A stretch of 11,644 nt of DNA from Flavobacterium psychrophilum. GTDB lineage: Bacteria; Bacteroidota; Bacteroidia; Flavobacteriales; Flavobacteriaceae. The number at the start of each line of letters is the position of its first letter. Position 1 is the first letter of the stretch. The notes beneath the pieces were generated by a model. It did not search any database. It worked only from the letters and a program-made list of their open reading frames with translations, and was not told the DNA's origin. The position numbers and the translations under genes are program-made. Positions 5,598 through 11,644 of this stretch are shown here, piece by piece. The stretch is from contig DZCQ01000043.1 in assembly GCA_022730285.1 (NCBI GenBank), positions 1 through 11,644 on the forward strand. The letters run 5' to 3'.

Positions 5598-7697
5598 TTA
5601 AAAACTTTTTTTCTTGTAATACTCATAGGTTTCTAATTGTGCTCTAAATATAGGACTCCCGTCATTAACTCGATATTTATTGTCTAATAATTCCGAATGT
5701 ATTCTTGCCTTTACATTTGCCTTCCAACCAATGTTGAAGGTGTCAATTAATTCTTCTTTAATATCTTGGTCGTAAATAGGACAAGTTACTTCTACCCTAC
5801 CATCTAAATTTCTGGTCATAAAATCGGCCGAGGATATATATACTTCTGGATTATTATTGTTTCCAAAAATATACACTCTGGAATGTTCCAAATAGTTATC
5901 TACAATAGAAATGGCTTCTATATTTTCGCTCATTCCTTTTACTCCTGGTATTAAAGAGCAAATACCTCTTATAATTAGCTGAATTTTAACACCTGCTCTA
6001 CTTGCTTCGTAAAGTTTGTCTATCATTTTAGTATCCGATAGACTATTCATTTTTAATTTTATATAAGCAGAATTTCCTAAATTTGCTTCCAATATCTCTC
6101 GATCTATTAGTTTGTTAAAACGAGTTCTAGTATAATGTGGCGATACTATTAAATGTTTGTATCGATGTACTCTATAATTAATGAGAAAAAAATCAAAAAC
6201 TTTTGCCACATCTTTTAATATTTCCTGATGTGCTGTGAATAATGTTACATCTGTATATACTTTTGCTGTAGATTCGTTAAAATTTCCAGTTGATATTATT
6301 CCGTATCTTCTTAGTTTCCCATTTTCTATTCTATCAACCAAGCAAATTTTACTATGTACTTTTAGTCCTTTTACTCCAAAAATCAGATTTATCCCTTCTG
6401 TTTGCATTAGCTCAGCATAATAAATATTGCTGGCTTCGTCAAAGCGTGCTTGTAATTCTATTTGTACAGTAACTTTTTTTCCATTTTTAACAGCATTTAT
6501 TAAAGAACTTACAATTTGCGAATTTTTTGCTAATCGGTATAAAGTTATTTTAATTGCAGATACGTTTGGGTCTAGAGCGGCTTCTCTTAAAAATTTAATT
6601 ATGTAAGAATATGTTTGATACGGAGCATTTACAAGATAATCTTTTGTGTCAATTTTTTTAAGCATACTACCATCTAAACTTAAATTTTTTAACAATAATG
6701 GAGGGTTAGATTTATACAGCAAATCAAATCTTCCTAGGTTTGGAAAATCCATGTAGTCTCGCCTATTGTGGTATCTGCCACCAGGAATAATACTTTCTTT
6801 GGAGTGAATCGCCATGTTTTCCAAGAAAAATTTTAGTGTATCCTTTTCAATTGTTTTATCGTACACAAAACGAACTGGATCTCCAATTCTTCTATCTTTA
6901 ACACCAGAGGATATTTTTTCTAAAAAACTTTTATTCAAATCGCTATCTAGCTCTAACTGAGCATCTCTGGTTATTTTTATCATGTGTGCAGATATGCTTT
7001 CGTAATCTAAAATATTAAATATAGTATGTAAATTAAATCTAATTAAATCGTCTAACATAATTACATATTGCACATCGTTTATAGAAGGAAGCACAACAAA
7101 TCTATTAATGTTTTTAGGTATTTCTATCAGTGCATATTTAATCTCTTTTTTAGCTTTCAGTTTTGAAAAAAAAGATTGATTTGTGTGTTGTTTCATTTCC
7201 AATCTAATAGCAAGGTAGCCTGATGTGTCTCGTAATAAAGGAAATTCAGATAAATTGTTTAAGATAATAGTTACAAGTTCTGGGCTAACTTTTTGCACAA
7301 AATAATCTTTTATAAATTCTTCTTGCTCTTTTAGAATTTGTTTTTCTGTGATTATAAAAATGTTTTGTTTTTCTAACTCATTTTCAATAATACTTAAAAT
7401 TCTTAAACTCTCAGATTGTTGTTCTATTACAATATCTGTAATCTCTTTTAAGAGTTTTTGAGCGGAAACACCTCCTAATAAATTCTCTGATGATTCTCCA
7501 GAAATACTTAATCTTCTAATTGCTGCATATCTAACTCTAAAAAATTCATCTAAATTGTTAGAAAAAATTCCTAAAAATCGGAATCTATCCAACAATGGCA
7601 CTTTCTCATCTGCCGCTTCCTGCAAGACCCTGAAATTAAATGCCAACCAGCTTTTTTCTTTATCTATATATCTATTATCTTGATTTCTTTTCACCAT
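5598..7697 (-). CDS. ppk1: Polyphosphate kinase 1
   Basis: PPK1 reversibly transfers the gamma phosphate of ATP to inorganic polyphosphate. The 699-aa length is typical. The N-terminal domain carries KSWLAFNFRVLQEA (15-28) and NNLDEFFRVR (47-56), the family signature. The head domain follows, and then two phospholipase D-like catalytic domains. Domain C1 has IKITLYRLAKNSQI (382-395) and the ELQARFDEASNI strand (414-425). His448 in KGLKVHSK corresponds to the autophosphorylated His435 of E. coli, and His605 in NYLEHSR to His592. ISTGNFNE (468-475) is the loop just after the first His. All key residues are present, so an active enzyme is expected. ATG at 7697 gives MVKRNQDNRYIDKEKSWL, the standard start. 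It is the first gene of a ppk1-ppx operon. I see no convincing promoter in the spacer upstream. Confidence 0.97.
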   Translation of the reverse strand: MVKRNQDNRYIDKEKSWLAFNFRVLQEAADEKVPLLDRFRFLGIFSNNLDEFFRVRYAAIRRLSISGESSENLLGGVSAQKLLKEITDIVIEQQSESLRILSIIENELEKQNIFIITEKQILKEQEEFIKDYFVQKVSPELVTIILNNLSEFPLLRDTSGYLAIRLEMKQHTNQSFFSKLKAKKEIKYALIEIPKNINRFVVLPSINDVQYVIMLDDLIRFNLHTIFNILDYESISAHMIKITRDAQLELDSDLNKSFLEKISSGVKDRRIGDPVRFVYDKTIEKDTLKFFLENMAIHSKESIIPGGRYHNRRDYMDFPNLGRFDLLYKSNPPLLLKNLSLDGSMLKKIDTKDYLVNAPYQTYSYIIKFLREAALDPNVSAIKITLYRLAKNSQIVSSLINAVKNGKKVTVQIELQARFDEASNIYYAELMQTEGINLIFGVKGLKVHSKICLVDRIENGKLRRYGIISTGNFNESTAKVYTDVTLFTAHQEILKDVAKVFDFFLINYRVHRYKHLIVSPHYTRTRFNKLIDREILEANLGNSAYIKLKMNSLSDTKMIDKLYEASRAGVKIQLIIRGICSLIPGVKGMSENIEAISIVDNYLEHSRVYIFGNNNNPEVYISSADFMTRNLDGRVEVTCPIYDQDIKEELIDTFNIGWKANVKARIHSELLDNKYRVNDGSPIFRAQLETYEYYKKKSF

Positions 7698-7960
7698 TGC
7701 TTATTTTATAAAATACAAATTTGATTATTTAATTTCCCTAATTATACACAGGAAATACTAAAAAGCACAAGTTACAATTTTTTTAACAAAAATTCAATAT
7801 TAGCTAATAGTTTTAAAAAAATAACAGCCTTATTTGTTAAGTTTAAGTTATGTTTTTCTGAAAAAGTAAAACAAATTTTTATTAAAAATGGCTCTGTTCA
7901 AACAAACAGAACCATTCCTTTTTGGAAAATAAATCCTTAAACAACTCTTTTTTTAGAAAC
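7698..7960. other. Spacer between ettA and ppk1
   Basis: This 263-nt stretch is strongly AT-rich and holds no supportable ORF on either strand. It contains the ettA terminator near 7880-7915 and presumably the ppk1 promoter. I could not find a TTTG/TAnnTTTG pair with proper spacing for ppk1; the nearest match, CAAATTTG close to the gene start, lacks the leading T. Confidence 0.5.
7880..7915 (-). terminator. Intrinsic terminator of ettA
   Basis: On the minus strand ATGGTTCTGTT (7915-7905) pairs with AACAGAGCCAT (7898-7888) over 11 bp with one U-G wobble and a 6-nt loop, followed by TTTTAAT. The wobble becomes a C-A mismatch in a plus-strand transcript, so the hairpin is stronger for minus-strand RNA. 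It sits 45 nt after the ettA stop. Confidence 0.75.
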
Positions 7961-9652
7961 TCACCTTATTAACTTTCTATATTTCAATCTTTTAGGAGTT
8001 AAATCACCACCTAGACGTTTTTTCTTATTTTCTTCATATTCCGAAAAGCCTCCTTCAAAATAATACACTTCCGAATCTCCTTCAAAAGCAAGTATATGTG
8101 TGCATATTCTATCTAAAAACCATCTATCGTGCGAAATTACAACAGCACAACCAGCAAAATTTTCTAAACCTTCTTCTAAGGCACGTAATGTATTTACATC
8201 TAAATCATTTGTAGGCTCATCTAACAGTAAAACATTTCCTTCTTCTTTGAGCGTCATAGCAAGATGCAGCCTATTTCTTTCCCCACCAGAGAGCATGGAA
8301 ACTTTTTTGTTTTGTTCTCCACCACCAAAATTGAAACGAGATAAATAAGCACGAGAATTTACTTGCCTTCCTCCCATCATAATTAGCTCTTGACCATCGG
8401 CAAAATTTTCCCAAATGGATTTATCTGGATTAATATTAGAATGCGATTGATCTACATACGCAATTTTCACTGTTTCTCCAACTGCAAACTCACCCGAATC
8501 TGTAGATTGTTCGCCCATAATCATTTTAAAAATGGTCGATTTACCAGCACCATTTGGACCAATAACTCCAACTATGCCGGCTTGTGGCAGCGTAAAATTC
8601 AAATTATCATACAATAATTTGTCTCCAAAAGCTTTGGCAACATTTTTAGCTTCAATAACATTAGTCCCTAAACGAGGTCCATTTGGAATATAAATTTCCA
8701 GATTTTCATCTAGTTGTTTTTGATCTTCGTTTAATAATTTATCATAATTCTGCAAACGTGCTTTTTGTTTGGTTTGACGACCTTTTGCCCCTTGACGAAC
8801 CCAGTCCAACTCCCGTTCTAAGTTTTTTCTGCGTTTAGAAGCTACTTTTTCTTCCAATGCCATTCTGTTTGATTTTTGGTCTAACCAAGAGGAATAATTT
8901 CCTTTCCAAGGAATACCTTCTCCTCTATCCAGTTCCAAAATCCAACCCGCCACATTATCCAAGAAATATCTATCGTGCGTTACAGCAATTACCGTTCCTG
9001 CATATTGTGCTAAATGCTGTTCTAACCAAAGAACCGATTCTGCATCCAAGTGATTGGTAGGCTCATCTAGAAGCAAAACGTCTGGTTGTTGTAATAACAA
9101 ACGGCATAAAGCCACACGACGACGCTCTCCTCCTGATAAATTTTTAATAGGCGTATCTGCTTCTGGAGTACGTAGAGCATCCATAGCAATTTCAAGTTTC
9201 GTATCTATTTCCCAAGCCCCAAGAGCATCAATTTTGTCTTGTAAAAGAGCTTGACGATCCATTAGTTTTTCCATTTTTTCAGCATCTTCATACACTTCTG
9301 GCAAACCAAAACTATCGTTAATTTTATTAAACTCGTCCAGAACAGCCATTGTTTCCGCAACACCTTCTCGAACAATTTCGATAACGGTTTTAGTATCGTC
9401 TAATATGGGTTCTTGCTCTAAATAACCCACTGTATAGCTTGGTTGAAAAACCACATCTCCTTGATAATTTTTGTCAATACCTGCAATAATTTTTAATAAA
9501 GAGGATTTTCCTGAACCATTTAGACCTAAAATTCCAATTTTGGCTCCGTAAAAGAAACTTAAATAGATGTTTTTTAGTACCGGTTTATCTGCTCCTGGAT
9601 AGGTTTTACTCAATTTTTGCATTGAGAATATTACTTTTTTATCGTCTGACAT
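7961..9652 (-). CDS. ettA: Energy-dependent translational throttle protein EttA (ABC-F ATPase)
   Basis: EttA is a soluble ABC-F ATPase that binds the ribosomal E site and gates entry into elongation according to the ATP/ADP ratio. The 563 aa contain two ABC domains and no membrane segment. Domain 1 has Walker A GLNGSGKSS (43-51), signature LSGGERRRV (172-180), Walker B VLLLDEPTNHLD (192-203) and switch His226. An arm insertion (about 95-150) precedes the signature and should contact ribosomal protein L1. The linker (about 250-330) with ELDWVRQGAKGRQTKQKARL is the P-site tRNA interaction motif characteristic of EttA. Domain 2 has GPNGAGKST (365-373), LSGGERNRL (454-462) and VLLLDEPTNDLD (474-485), with His508. 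Both Walker B glutamates are present. It is a single-gene unit with its own promoter and terminator. Other ABC-F members, including resistance factors, differ in arm and linker, so EttA is the best call. Confidence 0.95.
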   Translation of the reverse strand: MSDDKKVIFSMQKLSKTYPGADKPVLKNIYLSFFYGAKIGILGLNGSGKSSLLKIIAGIDKNYQGDVVFQPSYTVGYLEQEPILDDTKTVIEIVREGVAETMAVLDEFNKINDSFGLPEVYEDAEKMEKLMDRQALLQDKIDALGAWEIDTKLEIAMDALRTPEADTPIKNLSGGERRRVALCRLLLQQPDVLLLDEPTNHLDAESVLWLEQHLAQYAGTVIAVTHDRYFLDNVAGWILELDRGEGIPWKGNYSSWLDQKSNRMALEEKVASKRRKNLERELDWVRQGAKGRQTKQKARLQNYDKLLNEDQKQLDENLEIYIPNGPRLGTNVIEAKNVAKAFGDKLLYDNLNFTLPQAGIVGVIGPNGAGKSTIFKMIMGEQSTDSGEFAVGETVKIAYVDQSHSNINPDKSIWENFADGQELIMMGGRQVNSRAYLSRFNFGGGEQNKKVSMLSGGERNRLHLAMTLKEEGNVLLLDEPTNDLDVNTLRALEEGLENFAGCAVVISHDRWFLDRICTHILAFEGDSEVYYFEGGFSEYEENKKKRLGGDLTPKRLKYRKLIR

Positions 9653-9697
9653 TTTTTATATTAATTTGAATTGTAAATTTAGATTAATTTGTTGGTG

Positions 9698-9729
9698 TAA
9701 AGATAGTCTTTATTTGATATTTGAGCAAA
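9698..9729 (-). promoter_or_regulatory. Probable ettA promoter
   Basis: On the minus strand TTTG (9729-9726), a 20-nt spacer and TATCTTTA (9705-9698) match the Bacteroidota -33/-7 pattern with one mismatch in the last base of TAnnTTTG. The leader would be about 40 nt. It lies in the gap after the hipA stop. Confidence 0.45.
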
Positions 9730-9733
9730 TTGC

Positions 9734-10966
9734 TTAATGATCATTAAGTAAAGTATCTAAAACTTTTTGAATGATTTTTTGTGATTCTTTTCCAACACCG
9801 CTTTGTCGTGCAAAATTGCCCCAATTTGATATAGATTCTTTCACCTCATCAATTAGTTTATTAGGTTGTTTCATGCTGAAATTTTTTGCTAGGTTTAATA
9901 AATGTTCTTTAGTTGGTAATTTACCCTCCCCAGCTATCAAAGTACTATGAAAACCATGTGAGGATATTGAAAAAGTCAAATCGTAAGCAGGTGCCAATTG
10001 CCAAATCCCTTTTTCATTCATTAAAAAGGAAAAATTTTTACTATGATCATCTCGGTTATGACTATACAAATTGAAAGTTGCTAACTTTAATATTTTTTCA
10101 TAAGCCGTAACATTTCTTTCTAATCTAAAGGTTGCATCCATTAAATGTCCATAATCTAAGTTACTTAATCGAAAATTATCATGAAGTAAACCACTGGCTG
10201 AATGCATGTGTAGTTTTTTATTTCCAATTCTATCAAAACGTTTGGTTCCAAAATAATATTTTCCCGATTTTCCTTCAAATAATTTACAATCCGCCATTTC
10301 TATTCCAGCTTCTTTTGCTATTAAATGATAGGCATATTCAATATTGGCTATATCCTTTCTATCAAAAGAAGAAGGAAATTTAATAATCCAATGTTCATAA
10401 CCCAAAGGCAATATCTGATTTCTATATATAATATGGTTTGTTTTCGGATTATATCCTATATTAATTTTGGGTCTTGCACCACCAGATGAACCACCTAATT
10501 GGTATAATTCATCAATAATTAAAGTGCTTTCTCCTTCTAAAACTGAGTTCATTTCACTTGCAATAGTGTCAAGCTCTAAATACTGATTTATTTCGACTTC
10601 TGTTTCAAAATGGGGTTGATAAATCAAGGCTCCCATACCTGTTTTACCAACATAAGCCAATCTGTCTAGTGGATTTATACTGTTTAAATCAAATCCTTTT
10701 GCGAGTAAATTTCTGTCTAACAACAATTTCCCCCAGCCATCAGGTAGCGAATCATTAAAAACGCCAAACAAACCATCAAAAGGGTAATTTTCGGCAGAAA
10801 CAATTGCATCTGACAAAGGAAGTCTAAAAGGTGAAATTTGTAGTTGCGTAGCAATAAACTCTTGGTCATATTTAAAAAAAATCTTTTTATTGCTAGCAAC
10901 TAGTTCTCCAACATTTGTTGTAGTACCGCCCAATTCTAAAGCCACCGAAAGTTTTTGTAAACTCAT
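9734..10966 (-). CDS. hipA: HipA-family serine/threonine kinase toxin
   Basis: HipA toxins are kinases; E. coli HipA phosphorylates glutamyl-tRNA synthetase, stalling translation and promoting persistence. This 410-aa protein is a single full-length chain. The N-terminal subdomain includes FDGLFGVFNDSLPDGWGKLLLDR (63-85), a HipA signature. GGSSGGARPK (158-167) is the Gly/Ser-rich loop that in E. coli HipA carries the autophosphorylated serine. NRDDHSKNF (304-312) is the catalytic loop, with Asp306 aligning with Asp309 of E. coli and Asn311 for metal binding. PAYD (326-329) supplies the second metal-binding Asp. All expected kinase residues are present, so the toxin is probably functional. Its ATG follows the hipB stop directly (TAAATG), meaning tight translational coupling. 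The natural target in this organism is unknown. Confidence 0.93.
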   Translation of the reverse strand: MSLQKLSVALELGGTTTNVGELVASNKKIFFKYDQEFIATQLQISPFRLPLSDAIVSAENYPFDGLFGVFNDSLPDGWGKLLLDRNLLAKGFDLNSINPLDRLAYVGKTGMGALIYQPHFETEVEINQYLELDTIASEMNSVLEGESTLIIDELYQLGGSSGGARPKINIGYNPKTNHIIYRNQILPLGYEHWIIKFPSSFDRKDIANIEYAYHLIAKEAGIEMADCKLFEGKSGKYYFGTKRFDRIGNKKLHMHSASGLLHDNFRLSNLDYGHLMDATFRLERNVTAYEKILKLATFNLYSHNRDDHSKNFSFLMNEKGIWQLAPAYDLTFSISSHGFHSTLIAGEGKLPTKEHLLNLAKNFSMKQPNKLIDEVKESISNWGNFARQSGVGKESQKIIQKVLDTLLNDH

Positions 10967-11254
10967 TTATTTATTTTTTATGGTAAATAATTTTTCGATG
11001 TTTGCTAAAGTTTCCTCTCTTTTAAAAACTCCCTCAAAATCTTGTAAAGCATTTAACAGATACGCTAATTTTAATAACGACTCTAATGCAATTTGTCCGG
11101 TAGATTCAAAGCGTTTTATGGTTCCTAATGACACACCAGATCGAGCCGCTAATTCGGCTTGCGATATTTTTAACGATTTTCGTAGTTTTTTATGGTTTTC
11201 GGAAATTTCTTTAAGAATATCCGATGGTAATTTTGTTACGCTATATTTATTCAT
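10967..11254 (-). CDS. hipB: HipB-type XRE-family antitoxin and autorepressor
   Basis: This 95-aa DNA-binding protein should neutralise HipA and repress the operon. A Cro/C1-type helix-turn-helix spans about residues 20-70: LRKSLKISQAELAARSGVS, then LGTIKRFESTGQ as recognition region, and LESLLKLAYLLNAL as the closing helices. A charged C-terminal tail, FKREETLANIEKLFTIKNK, follows. The antitoxin gene comes first, as in hipBA of E. coli, and its stop codon abuts the hipA start. Upstream are a TATATTTG -7 box and two similar palindromes, one over the expected transcript start and one over the -33 region, so negative autoregulation is likely. ATG at 11254 gives the only sensible start. Confidence 0.9.
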   Translation of the reverse strand: MNKYSVTKLPSDILKEISENHKKLRKSLKISQAELAARSGVSLGTIKRFESTGQIALESLLKLAYLLNALQDFEGVFKREETLANIEKLFTIKNK

Positions 11255-11259
11255 AGTTA

Positions 11260-11273
11260 GCTAATATAATAGC
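11260..11273. promoter_or_regulatory. Operator-like palindrome O1 of hipBA
   Basis: GCTA-ATATAA-TAGC is a dyad with 4-bp arms and a 6-bp spacer (6 of 7 bp if extended outward). It covers the predicted hipBA transcription start, 6 nt before the hipB ATG. It has the same design as O2, 41 bp away. Confidence 0.6.
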
Positions 11274-11281
11274 CAAATATA
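11274..11281 (-). promoter_or_regulatory. hipBA promoter -7 element
   Basis: TATATTTG on the minus strand is an exact TAnnTTTG match, 19 nt before the hipB start codon. There is no clear TTG at the -33 position, where the O2 palindrome lies instead, so basal activity may be weak. Confidence 0.55.
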
Positions 11282-11300
11282 CAAAATAATTATAGTTTTA

Positions 11301-11314
11301 GCTAAAATAATAGC
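11301..11314. promoter_or_regulatory. Operator-like palindrome O2 of hipBA
   Basis: GCTA-AAATAA-TAGC is a dyad with the same arms and spacer length as O1, and its arms extend to AGCTA/TAGCT. It overlies the -33 region of the hipBA promoter. The centre-to-centre distance to O1 is 41 bp, close to four helical turns, so two HipB dimers would face the same side of the DNA. Confidence 0.6.
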
Positions 11315-11326
11315 TGTTTTATTAAA

Positions 11327-11362
11327 GCATAAAAAAAGAGCCTTTCAGCTCTTTTTTTATGC
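11327..11362 (-). terminator. Strong intrinsic terminator, symmetric
   Basis: GCATAAAAAAAGAGC (11327-11341) and its exact complement (11348-11362) form a perfect 15-bp stem with the 6-nt loop CTTTCA. A-rich and U-rich arms make it work in both directions. It begins 3 nt after the stop codon of the minus-strand gene on the right, which it should terminate, and it insulates hipBA from that gene. Confidence 0.85.
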
Positions 11363-11365
11363 GTT

Positions 11366-11644
11366 TTAGTTTTCTTGATATTCTGGATCTATAACCTCTT
11401 CAACATCTGGTTCTGTAGGAACGTAAGAATCTATTTCAGAAATTTGATCAGTTAAAACAAACTTTTCGGTTATTTTACCATTAAATTCAAAACGGACTTT
11501 CGAAAATTCACCTGCTTCGCCTAATAACTTGGCTTGTTGTCCTTTAACAAAATAACCCTTTGTTTTTGATTCAGCATTTGGTTTGTCATAAAAATATATT
11601 TTCTCAGCAATTCCTTCAACGTTAATTTCATCTTGAGCTTCGGT
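11366..11644 (-). CDS. SH3-like domain protein, 3' end only
   Basis: The last 92 codons of a gene whose start lies beyond the window. The visible part, INVEGIAEKIYFYDKPNAESKTKGYFVKGQQAKLLGEAGEFSKVRFEFNGKIT and then EKFVLTDQI, looks like a bacterial SH3-type fold: a strand with FYDKPN, a turn leading to GYFVKGQQAKLLGE, and a final strand before a GKITEKFVL segment in place of the usual GWV. Such domains commonly sit in secreted or lipid-anchored proteins and bind peptides or cell-wall material. The last 25 residues are acidic and probably disordered (PTEPDVEEVIDPEYQEN). Whether there is a signal peptide cannot be seen. The frame is supported by uninterrupted coding to the edge and by the terminator 3 nt after its stop. 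Confidence 0.7.
   Translation of the reverse strand, partial: TEAQDEINVEGIAEKIYFYDKPNAESKTKGYFVKGQQAKLLGEAGEFSKVRFEFNGKITEKFVLTDQISEIDSYVPTEPDVEEVIDPEYQEN

Noticed and set aside
6235..6472. Plus-strand ORFs of about 60 codons inside ppk1
   Set aside because: They are shadows of the strongly supported ppk1 frame on the opposite strand and have no family signal.
10890..11264. 124-aa plus-strand ORF overlapping hipA and hipB
   Set aside because: It lies opposite two well-supported genes including the HTH region; composition and lack of motifs mark it as antisense noise.

Overview
The window is AT-rich DNA of a Bacteroidota genome, most likely of the class Flavobacteriia. Three lines of evidence support this. 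Several intergenic regions carry the Bacteroidota promoter pattern TTTG-N19/20-TAnnTTTG. DnaX has the flavobacterial N-terminus, without the zinc-binding cysteines found in most bacteria. Shine-Dalgarno sequences are mostly absent. The assignment rests on reading the sequence, not on a database search.

Layout, left to right. A single-domain rhodanese (minus) and a 2,4-dienoyl-CoA reductase-like SDR (plus) diverge from a 184-nt spacer that holds a Crp/Fnr-like dyad. Next comes an accessory patch at about 1520-2140. It holds a 5'-truncated mazF toxin remnant followed by a 134-nt hairpin-forming element ending in GTTAGGC, which resembles an integron attC site. The patch abuts the 3' end of rnpB (RNase P RNA, minus strand, with a clear promoter). 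A small uncharacterised gene (96 aa) and dnaX follow on the plus strand. dnaX ends in convergence with a ppk1-ppx polyphosphate operon (minus). Beyond it lie ettA (ABC-F translation factor, minus, with promoter and terminator), an intact hipBA toxin-antitoxin operon (minus) with two matching operator-like palindromes, a strong hairpin terminator, and the 3' end of a gene for an SH3-like-domain protein that runs off the right edge.

The most interesting point is dnaX. The reading frame that starts at 2961 stops after 360 codons, five codons past an uninterrupted run of ten A followed by G (4018-4028, containing the slippery heptamer A AAA AAG). The tau C-terminal part (214 codons) continues without a stop in the -1 frame as far as 4672. 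Unslipped reading would give a short gamma-like clamp-loader subunit. A -1 ribosomal shift, or transcriptional addition of one A, would give a 570-residue tau. This is the opposite polarity to E. coli and Thermus, where the unslipped product is tau. A homopolymer sequencing error is the main alternative.

Most of the window is housekeeping: replication, RNase P, polyphosphate metabolism and translation control. The accessory traces are hipBA and the mazF/attC-like patch.
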